Notes: generated by a model from the letters alone, not told the origin. A stretch of 64,000 bases of DNA from Candidatus Anstonella stagnisolia (GCA_902384585.1 CABMCJ010000004.1:186001-250000); one strand, 5' to 3'; positions 32,645 through 41,704 are shown, counted from the stretch's first letter. Translations and numbers: made by a program.

Positions 32645-33358
32645 TTAAGTGCCTCCAAGCGCGAACTGCGCAAGCCCGAAGTCGGCATAGCGCGAAAGCG
32701 TGTCCGTGAATACGAGTATCCCGATTATTATGAGGAGGATTCCTGAGAGGATGCTGAAATATTTCATAAGGGGCTGGGCTTTTTTTATAAAGTGTTGCGC
32801 CTGCGCAACAAATGCGCCCGCAAGAAGGAAGGGGATTCCAAGCCCGAGGGAATATGAGAAAAGCAGCGCAAACGAGCTGCCCGGGGAAGTTGCTGCGAGC
32901 GTGAGTATTGCGCCAAGTATTGCGCCAACGCAGGGGGACCAGCCCACTGCAAAGCTTGCGCCAAAGAGGAAAGAGAGAATGTAGGAATTTCCTATGTTTG
33001 CAAAATGGAATTTGTGCTCGCCTTGAAGCCATTCAAGCTTGAGAAGCCCAAGCATGTAAAGCCCGAAGGCGATTATTATTATGCCGCCTATGCGCGAAAG
33101 CCAGATTCGCACGTCGTACGTTGCGCTTCCGAGTATTCCGTTTAGGAGGACGCCGAGGATTGAGAAAACAATCGTGAAGCCAAGCACGTATGCAAGGGAG
33201 TTGAGGAAAATGCGGCTGCGCGATGCTTTCTGCCCTGCCTTAAGCCCGATGCCTGCAAGGTAGGTGAGAAATCCTGGGATAAGGGGCAGCACGCAGGGTG
33301 AGGCAAAAGAAAGTATCCCTGCGAGGAATGCTGCGAGCATTCCTATTTCAGATGCCAT
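32645..33358 (-). CDS. ccdA: CcdA/DsbD-type transmembrane thiol transporter
   Basis: The 237-residue protein has six spans and both redox-active cysteine motifs of the family: FASPCVLPLIPGF in the first span and GWSPCVGAIL in the fourth. CcdA-type proteins pass electrons from cytoplasmic thioredoxin to extracytoplasmic thiol proteins. The neighbouring TlpA-like gene is the expected acceptor, and the thioredoxin gene at 62069 may be a donor. The ATG is preceded by a short leader shared with no other gene. Confidence 0.9.
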   Translation of the reverse strand: MASEIGMLAAFLAGILSFASPCVLPLIPGFLTYLAGIGLKAGQKASRSRIFLNSLAYVLGFTIVFSILGVLLNGILGSATYDVRIWLSRIGGIIIIAFGLYMLGLLKLEWLQGEHKFHFANIGNSYILSFLFGASFAVGWSPCVGAILGAILTLAATSPGSSFALLFSYSLGLGIPFLLAGAFVAQAQHFIKKAQPLMKYFSILSGILLIIIGILVFTDTLSRYADFGLAQFALGGT

Positions 33359-33398
33359 GCGAATTCCCCAGGATTATTATTTCCCAGAGGGGATTTCC

Positions 33399-33998
33399 TC
33401 AGAAGAATATTTCATCCTTTGCAAAGCGCATTTTTGCACGCGGCTTGTCTGCGGCGTATCCCACGGGGCAGAGCGCCGTGGGAACGATGTTTTCCGGAAG
33501 TTTGAGTATCCTGGAATATTCCACCGGATTGAAGCCCTCCATCGGGCAGGAATCAAGCCCAAGGGACTTTGCGCCGTTTATCGCATTCCCAAGCGCAAGG
33601 TAAACCTGCCTTTGCGCCCATGCGAGCTTTTTTGCCCCGTCCATTGCCTTTACAAAATCGCGCATCATGTTCACGTACCCCTCAAGGGATTCTGCAGGCA
33701 TGTCGGTTTTGGAAAGCTGCCCCTGCATCTTGCTTATGAGTGCATCAAGGTTTGTGTCCGCACAGAAAACAAGCAGGTGCGAGCACGTGCCTATCTGGGG
33801 CTGGCCCCAGCTTGCTGCCATGAGCGTATCCTTGAGCTTTTGGTCTGTCACGACCTTTATTTTCCATGGCTGCATGCCAAAAGAGGAGGCGCTGAAGCGT
33901 ATGAGCTCGAACAGCTCGTCCATTTTTGCGTGCGGCACGGTTTTGCCGTCGAATTTCTTTGTTGCATACCTTTCCATCACTATTTTTCCAAATTCCAT
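33399..33998 (-). CDS. Nitroreductase-family FMN enzyme
   Basis: The 199-residue protein matches the nitroreductase family: ERYATKKFDG at the N-terminus (FMN phosphate contacts), RFSASSFGMQPWKIKVVTD, then ALGNAINGAKSLGLDSCPMEGFN, with LPVGYAADKPRAKMRF-like residues at the C-terminus. Such enzymes reduce nitro-compounds, quinones or flavins using NAD(P)H. It is in an oxidative-stress block, upstream of CcdA and divergent from the Msr genes. Confidence 0.9.
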   Translation of the reverse strand: MEFGKIVMERYATKKFDGKTVPHAKMDELFELIRFSASSFGMQPWKIKVVTDQKLKDTLMAASWGQPQIGTCSHLLVFCADTNLDALISKMQGQLSKTDMPAESLEGYVNMMRDFVKAMDGAKKLAWAQRQVYLALGNAINGAKSLGLDSCPMEGFNPVEYSRILKLPENIVPTALCPVGYAADKPRAKMRFAKDEIFF

Positions 33999-33999
33999 T

Positions 34000-34078
34000 G
34001 CATCACCTGCGGTTTGTTTGATAACGTTGTTATTATTTTAGGGCAATTATTATAAGCATTGCAGTCCATTTTTGGGAT
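34000..34078. promoter_or_regulatory. Divergent promoter region of the redox block
   Basis: This 79-bp AT-rich spacer separates the nitroreductase gene (minus) from msrB (plus). It contains TTATTATAAG at about 34049-34058, about 22-30 nt before the msrB start, and several T/A-rich words (GATAACGTTGTTATTATTTT) that could serve the other direction. GATAAC-GTTGTT-ATTAT is partly symmetrical (GATAACGTTGTTAT), so a shared regulator is possible. Confidence 0.4.
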
Positions 34079-34486
34079 ATGAAGAAAAAACTGCCGCAAA
34101 GCGAGGAGGAATGGAAGAGGAAGCTCACGCCCGAGCAGTACCGCGTGCTTAGGGGAAAAGGCACTGAAATGCCTTTTTGCGGGGTACTTTTGAACAACAA
34201 GAAAGAGGGGTTTTACCATTGCGCAGGGTGCGGGGAGAAACTTTTTGAGTCCGGCACTAAGTTTGAATCGGGGACGGGATGGCCGAGCTTCTTTTCGCCA
34301 GTTGATGAGAAGAAAATAAAATACGTTGAGGACGTGAGTTTGGGGATGAAGCGCATCGAGGTGAATTGCGCGAGATGCGGAGGGCACCTTGGGCACGTTT
34401 TTGATGATGGGCCCGCTCCGACGCACAAGAGGTATTGCATAAATTCTGCTGCGCTGGAATTCAAGGAGAATAAGACAAGGGAGTGA
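34079..34486 (+). CDS. msrB: Methionine sulfoxide reductase B
   Basis: The 135-residue protein has the full MsrB signature: GWPSFFSPV near residues 67-75, [18 protein letters not shown], and the catalytic C120. Two zinc-binding pairs, C48/C51 and C97/C100, are present. It reduces the R-epimer of methionine sulfoxide in proteins. There is no signal peptide, so it acts in the cytoplasm. It is followed after 4 nt by msrA, with an ATG-to-stop gap that suggests a single transcript. Confidence 0.95.
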   Translation: MKKKLPQSEEEWKRKLTPEQYRVLRGKGTEMPFCGVLLNNKKEGFYHCAGCGEKLFESGTKFESGTGWPSFFSPVDEKKIKYVEDVSLGMKRIEVNCARCGGHLGHVFDDGPAPTHKRYCINSAALEFKENKTRE

Positions 34487-34490
34487 TTTT

Positions 34491-34961
34491 ATGAAACTTG
34501 AAAAGGCTTGTTTTGCTGCAGGGTGCTTTTGGGGCGTGCAGGAAGTTTTTGACAGTTTGAAGGGCGTGAAGAAAACCACGGTGGGATACACGGGCGGCAG
34601 CACGAAAAACCCCACGTACGGGCAGGTGTGCAGCAAAACAACAGGGCATGCGGAATCCGTGCTCGTGGAGTTTGACCCAAAGGAAATTTCCTATGGGAAG
34701 CTCCTGGAAACTTTTTGGGGATGCCACGACCCGACTACCCTGAACCGGCAGGGGCCGGATGTGGGCAGCAATTATAGGAGCGCAATTTTCTTTTTTGGGA
34801 AAAAACAGGGGGAAGAGGCAAAAAAATCAATGCAGGAAGAACAGAAGAAGCACTCAGGGAAAATTGTCACACAGGTTGTGCCTGCAACTGAATTTTACCC
34901 GGCGGAAGAGTACCACCAGAAATACTATTTAAAGAATGGCGGCGCAAGTTGCCATGTATGA
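34491..34961 (+). CDS. msrA: Methionine sulfoxide reductase A
   Basis: The 156-residue protein begins MKLEKACFAAGCFWGVQEVF, with the catalytic C12 in the canonical GCFWG motif, followed by VGYTGGSTKNPTYGQVC. It reduces the S-epimer of methionine sulfoxide. A cysteine in the C-terminal ASCHV tail may serve as the resolving Cys. Its stop overlaps the next gene by ATGA. Confidence 0.95.
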   Translation: MKLEKACFAAGCFWGVQEVFDSLKGVKKTTVGYTGGSTKNPTYGQVCSKTTGHAESVLVEFDPKEISYGKLLETFWGCHDPTTLNRQGPDVGSNYRSAIFFFGKKQGEEAKKSMQEEQKKHSGKIVTQVVPATEFYPAEEYHQKYYLKNGGASCHV

Positions 34962-35371
34962 GGCAGAAAAATTTTGCGCCATTGCCAAGTGCGCTTGTTG
35001 CAGGGATGCTCCTTGACGGGAATAGGGCGCTCTTTCTTGTGAGGAAGAATGCGCTGGGAGTGGAAACGCTGGAACTGCCGTGCATTCTCATTCATGGAGG
35101 GGAAAATCCCGCATCTGCCATAGTTTCGGAATTCGCAAGGCAAACCGGCATAGATGCGCAGGTGCACGAAGTCGCATTGAATGCGAGGCACAATGCCGGG
35201 ACGCGCAAAAGAAAATCCTTTATCCCAGTGCTTGTTTTTCGGATGAGCGCAAAGAGCACGAACGTAAAGCCTGCTCCTGAATTTTCAGGGTACAGGTGGC
35301 TTGAGGAAAAAGAAGTGGACGCAAGAAAGCTTGCGAAAAGCTGCGGCTGGCTTTCGTATGCCCGCGCCTGA
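34958..35371 (+). CDS. Degenerate Nudix-like protein
   Basis: ATG at 34958 overlaps the msrA stop by four bases. The 137 residues fold like a Nudix hydrolase (LPSALVAGMLLDGNRALFLV, then the box-like HGGENPASAIVSEFARQTGI). However, the Nudix box consensus GX5EX7REUXEEXGU is broken: the RE-x-x-EE glutamates that bind metal are missing. It is probably not a pyrophosphohydrolase and may bind a nucleotide or protein instead. Its coupling to the Msr genes suggests a role in the same stress response. Confidence 0.65.
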   Translation: MRQKNFAPLPSALVAGMLLDGNRALFLVRKNALGVETLELPCILIHGGENPASAIVSEFARQTGIDAQVHEVALNARHNAGTRKRKSFIPVLVFRMSAKSTNVKPAPEFSGYRWLEEKEVDARKLAKSCGWLSYARA

Positions 35372-35485
35372 GGCAGATTGGTGCGCCCTTTCCCCTTGGC
35401 GGCGTTTGCAGTTTTTATACTTAAATGGTAACATTTAAATACTAGCTACCACCAAATATAAACATTATAATCAGGAGGGGATACT

Positions 35486-37207
35486 ATGGCAGATAAAACC
35501 AATTCAAGAGCAAAACTATTCTGGATTATACCTTTGTGGTACATGAAAAACATTGGGAGGGTTTACTTTTTGGGCGCAATACCGCTTTGGAAGAAAAGCG
35601 CTGACAGGATAGTGTTTGATTCTGCCATGGAACATGCAAAAATGGTGGCAAATGCCACTGCTGCAGAAAAAGCCAAGGCAGCCCCTGACCCTGATGCGGT
35701 GGAATTCTGGAAAACTTACACGCACGGCGCAAAAAAGGGCGAGCTAAAGAGGCAGGGCGCAATAGAGGCTGCGAGAGGCGATTACAGTGCAGATGAAATC
35801 GGGAAGGTTTACGACCTGTGCAGCAAGAACAAGCGCCTTAATTTCAACACAGTGATGGTGAACCTTGAAGGCATAATGATAAACACTGGAAAATACACGC
35901 CCGCTGCAGCAGTGGCTGCGCTTGAAACGGGCATGAAAAAAGCAAAGGCAAAGGATTTTGCAAAATACATGAATTCCCTTGATGCAAAGCTGCCGGCTTA
36001 CGTAAATGAGATAGAAGGGCTTTGCGCACAGAGCAAGGGCAGCATGAACGCAAAAAAAATTGGCGCTTTTGAAGTGCTCAGCAACCTTGAGCAGATAAAA
36101 AAGGACACGAACGAGAGCAACCCGGTTGAAGCCGCAAAGGCATACATACGCGCCAAGGAAATAGAGAGGGCAACAAGGCCGGTCGTTAGAATGGACTCTC
36201 CGGCAACTGGCAATGGGACTGGTGAAGTGAAGGCTGATGCTGCTGCACATGTTGTTGCTGCACCGGCAATTGTGCCTGAAGCGGTTGCTCCACAGGTTGT
36301 TTCTGCATCGGCTGCTAAACCGGTTGTTGCCCAGCCGGCTGCTGCAAAACCTGAAAGGAAAGGCATTTTGGCAAGGATTGGCACGGGATTCGCAGCCATT
36401 GCGGCATCTGTTGCTGCATTGGGTATTTGGGGAAGCAAGAATGCCGCTGCCGCACCAATTGCAAGCGGCTCCGCAGTCTCGCCCATTGCAAGCGGCGCTG
36501 CAGTTGCGTCCAGCCCGATGCTCGTGCCGTTTGCGCGCGTAAAAACACCGCCGATGAATTACCACAACTCCCTTACTTTTGATGACCTGAATGGTGAGAG
36601 CGCATACCACGGGCCGCAAACGCCAGTGGCAGACGCACACACCGTGACTGGTGCAGTTGTGCCTCCTGTTGAGACAGTGGTGCCGACTGTGCCTCCAGTT
36701 GAGGCAGTGGTGCCTGTTGTGCCCCCTGTTGAACAAGTGATACCGGCTGCAGTTGCACCGGTTGCAAAGGCAGGACTGGGCGCAATGGTGTCAAATTCAA
36801 TTGCAGCAGGATTGGCGGCATTGGTCCTCATAGGCAGCCTTATGCTGCCGGGAAGGATTGGAAAGGAAAACTACCAGCCTCCGCAGCCAGCCCCCATCGT
36901 GGTTGTGCAGCCTTCTGAAAACATTGAGGTAAAAGTGCTTCCGTGGGCAAACGGCGGCGACACTGCATTCTCAACTGTTGAAGGCATTGCAGTTGAACAG
37001 GTAAGGGTGCAGCTTGGGATGGAAAAGCTCAACCCGCAGGACGTCAAAAAGGGCGATGAGGCAAGGGCAGTCCGCCAGCTCGTAAAGGACATTGCTTCGA
37101 AAAACAACCTCAAGAACCCCGACCTCATACAAAAGGGCAGCACCCTCAAGGTGAACAGGCAGGCAGTCATGACAACTGCAGAGAGGTTCGGGCAGTTCGC
37201 AAGGTAA
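35486..37207 (+). CDS. Membrane-anchored protein with Val-Pro repeats and LysM-like tail
   Basis: A strong AGGAGGGGAT site precedes ATG 35486. The 573 residues include an N-terminal hydrophobic stretch (LFWIIPLWYMKNIGRVYF), then a helical domain (about 45-235). An Ala/Val/Pro linker follows with repeats of VPPVE(T/A/Q)VV or close variants, and a second hydrophobic span lies at about 430-448 (SIAAGLAALVLIGSLML). The last 50 residues, ending DLIQKGSTLKVNRQAV, look like a LysM repeat. It probably spans the membrane twice and links cytoplasm and envelope. Confidence 0.6.
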   Translation: MADKTNSRAKLFWIIPLWYMKNIGRVYFLGAIPLWKKSADRIVFDSAMEHAKMVANATAAEKAKAAPDPDAVEFWKTYTHGAKKGELKRQGAIEAARGDYSADEIGKVYDLCSKNKRLNFNTVMVNLEGIMINTGKYTPAAAVAALETGMKKAKAKDFAKYMNSLDAKLPAYVNEIEGLCAQSKGSMNAKKIGAFEVLSNLEQIKKDTNESNPVEAAKAYIRAKEIERATRPVVRMDSPATGNGTGEVKADAAAHVVAAPAIVPEAVAPQVVSASAAKPVVAQPAAAKPERKGILARIGTGFAAIAASVAALGIWGSKNAAAAPIASGSAVSPIASGAAVASSPMLVPFARVKTPPMNYHNSLTFDDLNGESAYHGPQTPVADAHTVTGAVVPPVETVVPTVPPVEAVVPVVPPVEQVIPAAVAPVAKAGLGAMVSNSIAAGLAALVLIGSLMLPGRIGKENYQPPQPAPIVVVQPSENIEVKVLPWANGGDTAFSTVEGIAVEQVRVQLGMEKLNPQDVKKGDEARAVRQLVKDIASKNNLKNPDLIQKGSTLKVNRQAVMTTAERFGQFAR

Positions 37208-37374
37208 GCCTGCTTTTTCTTTTTTATTTTACGCTTTCTTTTTTTATTTTTCCATTTTCTTTTTTTATTTCCCTTTTTGCCGCCTGCCTTTACTTTTTAT
37301 TTTACCACTTCCCTTTTTTATTTGCCTTTTTGCTCCGCTAGGCTTTCTTTTTTATTTCGCCCCTTTGTTGCACC
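37208..37374 (+). terminator. Tandem T-rich terminator-like array
   Basis: Between two convergent genes, at least six pyrimidine-rich words like CTTTTTTTATTT, TTTTTATTT or TTTTTTATTT are repeated at 20-30-bp intervals. T-runs of five or more residues are the main archaeal termination signal, so this array would stop transcripts from the plus strand efficiently. The number of copies is unusual for one terminator. Confidence 0.6.
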
Positions 37375-37575
37375 TTATTTTTTCTTCTCTTCGGCCTTTT
37401 TCTCTTCAGCGTGGTGCATTTGCTGCGAGAAGATTATTGCAACGCCCAGGAATACGAGTATGAGCGGCCAGTATTTCCACACTTCGGCTGGTATCATGCC
37501 GAAATTGTTCAGCAGGAAGACCAGGCCGAGCAGCACTATTATGCTTCCGCCTACGGCTTTTCCAAATCTCATCAT
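37375..37575 (-). CDS. LiaF-TM/DUF5668-like small membrane protein
   Basis: The 66 residues hold two spans (about 8-26 and 35-52) with the family word KYWPLILVFLGVAIIF, and a charged tail (HHAEEKKAEEKKK). The family is common in membrane-stress regulation in bacteria and has unknown roles in archaea. The gene is convergent with the LysM-like gene, separated by the T-rich array. Confidence 0.7.
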   Translation of the reverse strand: MMRFGKAVGGSIIVLLGLVFLLNNFGMIPAEVWKYWPLILVFLGVAIIFSQQMHHAEEKKAEEKKK

Positions 37576-37664
37576 GCGAGCACCCCGCCAATTCTTCAGC
37601 CGCAGGGTATTTAATTTTACGCATTGTTATCCAGAGTGCTTTTATTCTAACGGGAGGGGGACTA

Positions 37665-39215
37665 ATGGCAGTAATGCGCGCACTGGTAAGCGTTTATGAC
37701 AAGAGCGGCATTGTAGGCTTCTGCAAGGGCTTGTCGGCACTTGGAATAGAGATAATATCCACCGGAGGCACTGCGAAGGAGCTCAAGAAAGCAAAGGTGA
37801 AAGTGACCGAAGTCTCGGATGTTACCGGTTTTCCTGAGATACTGGAAGGGCGCGTGAAAACCCTGCACCCTAAAATACACGGCGGCATACTTTTCAAGAG
37901 GGGGGAGAAAACGCACGAGGCGCAGGTGAAGAAGCTTGGGATAAGCCCCATAGACATTGTTGTTGTGAACCTTTACCCTTTTGAGAAAACCTCTGCAAGC
38001 GGGGCGAAGCTTGCGCAAATAATAGAGGACATTGACATCGGCGGCCCAACACTCATACGCGCTGCAGCGAAAAACTTCCAGCACGTCGCGGTTGTTGTGG
38101 ACCCGAAGGATTATGGGTGCGTGCTTGGGCTGCTGCAAAAGAACGGGCTGGATGGGAAAATGCGCTATGCGCTCATGCAAAAGGCGTTTGAGAGGACTGC
38201 GAACTACGACTGGGCGATAAGCAGGTATTTCTCCGCAGGCGAAAAGACAAACGAATTCCCCGAAAAATTCACAATGAGCTTTGAGGAGGCATACCCGCTT
38301 CGGTACGGGGAGAACCCCCACCAGAAGGCGGTTGCGTACCGGCGAATCGGGAGGGTGAGCCTCTTTGACGCGAAAGTGCATTCCGGAAAGCAGATGTCCT
38401 ACAATAATTTCCTTGATGCGGACTCCGCGCTCGGGCTCATACTTGAATTCAAGGAGGACGAGCCCACAACGGTGATAATAAAGCACAACAACCCGTGCGG
38501 TGGCGCGACTGCGCATGCGCTTTGTGAATCCTACAAGCTTGCGCACGCAAGCGACCCCGAGAGCGCGTTTGGGAGCATAATTGCATTCAACCGCAGGGTG
38601 GACGTGAAAACCGCGCAGGAAATCGGGAACAAGTTCGTTGAGGTAGTGCTTGCGCCGGGCTTTGAAAGGGAAGCGCTTGAGATACTCAAGCAAAAGCCGA
38701 GCCGGAGGATTCTTGACGTTACCACGCTATTTGAGCTTGCAAACAAGCGCAAGGCAAACTACCGCAATATTACGGGCGGCATGCTCTACCAGCAGGTTGA
38801 CGATATTGTGTACGATTTGGAAGAGGCAAAGATAGTGACGAAAAAGAAACCCACCAGCGCGCAGGAGCTGGACATGTATTTCGCAATGAAATTCGCAAAG
38901 CACACAAAATCAAATGCAATTGTGTTTGCGAAAAACTCGCAGGTAATAGGGGTCGGGGCTGGGCAGATGAGCAGGATAGACTCCTGCCACATTGCAATTG
39001 AAAAGGCAAAGCGCGCGAAATTCGACATAAAGGGAAGCTGCTGCGCATCGGATGCATTCTTCCCCTTCCGCGACACGCTGGATGCGCTTGCAAATGCAGG
39101 GATTTCCGCCCTTGCACAGCCCGGGGGGTCGGTGCGCGACTTTGAGGTGATAAAGGCTGCGGACGAGCACGGGATTGCAATGATATTCACTGGCGTGAGG
39201 CACTTCAAACATTAG
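37665..39215 (+). CDS. purH: Bifunctional purine biosynthesis protein PurH
   Basis: The 516-residue protein has an IMP cyclohydrolase (MGS-like) N-terminal domain (SVYDKSGIVGF, STGGTAKELKKA, GRVKTLHPKIHGGIL, NLYPFE, DIGGPTLIRAAAKNF). The AICAR transformylase C-terminal domain has RYGENPHQKA, YNNFLDADSA, KHNNPCG and ASDAFFPFRD. It performs the last two steps of IMP synthesis, formylating AICAR and closing the ring. The length is full and all domains are present. NMNAT follows 13 nt after the stop. Confidence 0.95.
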   Translation: MAVMRALVSVYDKSGIVGFCKGLSALGIEIISTGGTAKELKKAKVKVTEVSDVTGFPEILEGRVKTLHPKIHGGILFKRGEKTHEAQVKKLGISPIDIVVVNLYPFEKTSASGAKLAQIIEDIDIGGPTLIRAAAKNFQHVAVVVDPKDYGCVLGLLQKNGLDGKMRYALMQKAFERTANYDWAISRYFSAGEKTNEFPEKFTMSFEEAYPLRYGENPHQKAVAYRRIGRVSLFDAKVHSGKQMSYNNFLDADSALGLILEFKEDEPTTVIIKHNNPCGGATAHALCESYKLAHASDPESAFGSIIAFNRRVDVKTAQEIGNKFVEVVLAPGFEREALEILKQKPSRRILDVTTLFELANKRKANYRNITGGMLYQQVDDIVYDLEEAKIVTKKKPTSAQELDMYFAMKFAKHTKSNAIVFAKNSQVIGVGAGQMSRIDSCHIAIEKAKRAKFDIKGSCCASDAFFPFRDTLDALANAGISALAQPGGSVRDFEVIKAADEHGIAMIFTGVRHFKH

Positions 39216-39228
39216 CGAAGAGAATGCC

Positions 39229-39696
39229 ATGGAAACTTCTTCTGCAATTTTTATTGGACGGTTCCAGCCGTTGCACAAGGGGCACCTCTATGCGCTTAAA
39301 TACGTTGCAAAGCGCCATGCGAAATTCCTCATCGTAATCGGGAGCGCGCAAAAGAAAGGCAAGAGAAATCCGTTTTCTGTGCAAACAAGAAAGAAAATGC
39401 TAAACGCAGTGCTGCGCAGAAATAAGCTGCAAGCTAAAATAAAAATTCTCAAGGATTACAGTTCAAATGAAAAGTGGGTGCGCGAATTTCAAAAACTGGC
39501 GGGAAATGCAACCTGCGTATATTCGAACAATTCCCTTGTGAAAAAATTGTGCAAAAAAGCAGGGTTTTCTGTTGTGCCAATCCCGTTTTACAAGAGGTAC
39601 AAGTATTATGCCACACTAATTAGGGAAAGGATGCACGGGAAGAAAAGCTGGAAGCAGCTTGTTCCGAAAGAAGTCCTGGAGATTATTTCTTCCTAG
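39229..39696 (+). CDS. Nicotinamide-nucleotide adenylyltransferase
   Basis: The 155-residue protein begins with the archaeal NMNAT signature GRFQPLHKGHLYALKYV (10-19 core GRFQPLHKGH). It has IGSAQKKGKRNPF (the SXXXX nucleotide site) and a C-terminal RYKYYATLIRERM, equivalent to the ISGTxIR(x)RM segment. It makes NAD from NMN and ATP. It ends 14 nt inside the convergent FKBP gene. Confidence 0.9.
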   Translation: METSSAIFIGRFQPLHKGHLYALKYVAKRHAKFLIVIGSAQKKGKRNPFSVQTRKKMLNAVLRRNKLQAKIKILKDYSSNEKWVREFQKLAGNATCVYSNNSLVKKLCKKAGFSVVPIPFYKRYKYYATLIRERMHGKKSWKQLVPKEVLEIISS

Positions 39697-40414
39697 CCGG
39701 CTCGGGCTTGCTTACTGCCTTTTTGGATGCGAGCTTTGAATGCAATTTTTCAGGGTTTTCCGCATCTTCCCCTTCTTTTAGTTTTATTGAGGCGTTGGGC
39801 GATATGGATTGGATTGCCGCGTTTGCGATTGCGATTTCCTGCTGCGTTGGGTTTTCCTTGTTGAATTCCACGTCAAAGGAGTCGCCGTTGGGCACTACTT
39901 TCGCGTCCACTTTCGCGGCAGAGAGTATTGCCTCGAGCTTTTTCCTGCTGTCGCTTATTGTTTCAAGGAGGGTTACGGAATACTGCAGGTCCTCGCCTGC
40001 AAGGGGGTGGTTGAAATCCACCATCACGCGCCCGGAGCTTATGCTTTTTATTATGCCGGGCGTGCCGTTCATTGAAATTGTCATGCCTACAACGGGGTGC
40101 ACGTTTTGCTTGCGGAAGTCCGAAAGAGACAGCACGCGGATTAGATTTTTGTCCTTTTGCCCGAATGCTTTTTCGCATTTTATGAGAATTTCCTTTTTCT
40201 TGCCGATTTCGAGGGTGGGAAGCATCTCCTCAAGCCCCTCCATCATCCTGCCCATGCCAAATACCACGAGCTTGGGGCAGTAGGGCACCTGCTGGGAGTA
40301 TATGCCGCCCTGCTTTGCGACGTCCTCCATCGTGGTGTCGAATACTGCGCCGTCGCGCGCAAGCTTTCCTGTGTAGTCCATGCGGACAAGGTCCCCGGGC
40401 TTTAATGCAACCAT
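39683..40414 (-). CDS. FKBP/SlyD-type peptidyl-prolyl isomerase
   Basis: ATG at 40414 (MVALKPGDLVRMDYTGKLA) was preferred to the one 9 bases upstream. The 243-residue protein has an FKBP domain (VVFGMGRMMEGLEEMLPTL) and an inserted flap, AFGQKDKNLIRVLS and VHPVVGMTI, typical of SlyD/archaeal FKBPs. FNHPLAGEDLQYSVTL closes it. A second, mostly unknown domain (about 160-225) and a Lys-rich tail follow. It is a cytoplasmic chaperone or isomerase that helps folding. Confidence 0.9.
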   Translation of the reverse strand: MVALKPGDLVRMDYTGKLARDGAVFDTTMEDVAKQGGIYSQQVPYCPKLVVFGMGRMMEGLEEMLPTLEIGKKKEILIKCEKAFGQKDKNLIRVLSLSDFRKQNVHPVVGMTISMNGTPGIIKSISSGRVMVDFNHPLAGEDLQYSVTLLETISDSRKKLEAILSAAKVDAKVVPNGDSFDVEFNKENPTQQEIAIANAAIQSISPNASIKLKEGEDAENPEKLHSKLASKKAVSKPEPARKK

Positions 40415-40519
40415 TAAATACACCTTTTTTAAAGTTTTAACTGGATAAGTACAGAATATATTAGGCTAGATAGGTTTATAGCCGTTTTTGATGCAAAAGG
40501 GCATCCGATGGGTGGGGGA

Positions 40520-41704
40520 ATGGAAAAAAAGGACATTGTGAAGATTTTTGTAATTGCGATAGTTGTGCTCTTTGTGCTTGAAATGGCGGCAATAGGGTTC
40601 TCCATAAGCAACAGCAACAACACGGGGAATGAGAAAAAAGGCGAAAGCGGAAGGGGAATAATAGACGTGAACGCGACAATTGAAATGTACGAGCCGCAGC
40701 TCATAGTGGTGGGCGAGGGAAGCGCGCTCGAGGCTGCGATTTCAAAAATGAAGGGAAGCGGGGACATCGTGAACGACACCACGAACGCGCAGGGGATGCG
40801 GGTGCTTGGGCTTTCCTTTGGAAGCGACGTGCGCGAGGCTGCGCGCGCAATTGAGGCTGCGAACGCAAGCGTGAGCGCGTATGCAATCCTCTCGGTGCCG
40901 CAGGTGGTGGAAGTGAGAACCCCGTCTGCAAGCCTTGAGGCATCAGGGGGGTCGCTTCGGTACCCCATAAAGCCCGACGTGGAAGCGGGCGGGCAGGTGC
41001 ATTTTAGCGCGATTGTGAACGTGAATAACGGGCAGATTGATACGTTTGAGAACATACTTGTGAGCGCAAGCGAGACGGCAACCGCAGCCGTGCAGGCGCA
41101 GTTTGAAAACGTCGCAAAGGGGAAATTCAGGGTGCTTGTCCCGTGGGAAAAGAGGAGGATAGACAAGGCTGCGCTGCTTTCTGCATTGCAGGTGCAGGAT
41201 GCCAACGCAACGCTTTCCTACGAGGAGAAATCCTATGCGCTGCCGCAAACGCCCCTTAATGCGCAGCAGATAAGCTCGATTGAGGGCGGGCCTGCATACG
41301 TCGCAAACGTGAATTCCGAGGTGATAAGCGTTGCGCGGGACTTCACGGATTCGCAGGCATTGCAGGCAGGGCTTTCACAAATCGGCGTGGCAGTGCAGCT
41401 TCCGCCCTCTGTGATAACTGTTTCCATGAGTGCGGACGCGAACAACAGCGAAGGGAGGATATACGCGGCGCTCAACCGCACGAACGTGAGCGCGATTTCC
41501 GTTGAGCAAGCAACAAGCTACAGGGTGGTGCTGCCCAAAAACTTCACCTCCGGCGGCGTGCAATACGAGCTTGGGGCAAACATGGGGGAATTTGAGATGC
41601 CCCTGAACGTCAGCACGGAAAACGGGACAGTAACCATTGTGCTTGAATTCGACCACATCGGAAGCGTTGTGAGCGCGCTAAAATCTGCAAGCCAGGCTCC
41701 ATAG
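40520..41704 (+). CDS. Membrane-anchored extracytoplasmic protein of unknown function
   Basis: ATG at 40520 has GGTGGGGG at a good distance, so it is preferred to 40508. Residues 7-31 form a membrane anchor, and the remaining 360 residues are extracytoplasmic, rich in Asn, Ala, Ser and Val, with many N-glycosylation sequons. The strand pattern is beta/alpha and no known domain was recognised. It is transcribed towards the TPR-AAA/PrsW/PyrC run but is separated from it by 83 nt. Confidence 0.6.
   Translation: MEKKDIVKIFVIAIVVLFVLEMAAIGFSISNSNNTGNEKKGESGRGIIDVNATIEMYEPQLIVVGEGSALEAAISKMKGSGDIVNDTTNAQGMRVLGLSFGSDVREAARAIEAANASVSAYAILSVPQVVEVRTPSASLEASGGSLRYPIKPDVEAGGQVHFSAIVNVNNGQIDTFENILVSASETATAAVQAQFENVAKGKFRVLVPWEKRRIDKAALLSALQVQDANATLSYEEKSYALPQTPLNAQQISSIEGGPAYVANVNSEVISVARDFTDSQALQAGLSQIGVAVQLPPSVITVSMSADANNSEGRIYAALNRTNVSAISVEQATSYRVVLPKNFTSGGVQYELGANMGEFEMPLNVSTENGTVTIVLEFDHIGSVVSALKSASQAP

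Noticed and set aside
33264-34055. 263-codon plus-strand frame over ccdA and nitroreductase
   Set aside because: Antisense to two well-supported genes; Cys/His-rich random composition.
37662-38693. 343-codon minus-strand frame over purH
   Set aside because: Antisense to a full-length, well conserved PurH; no motif in the product.
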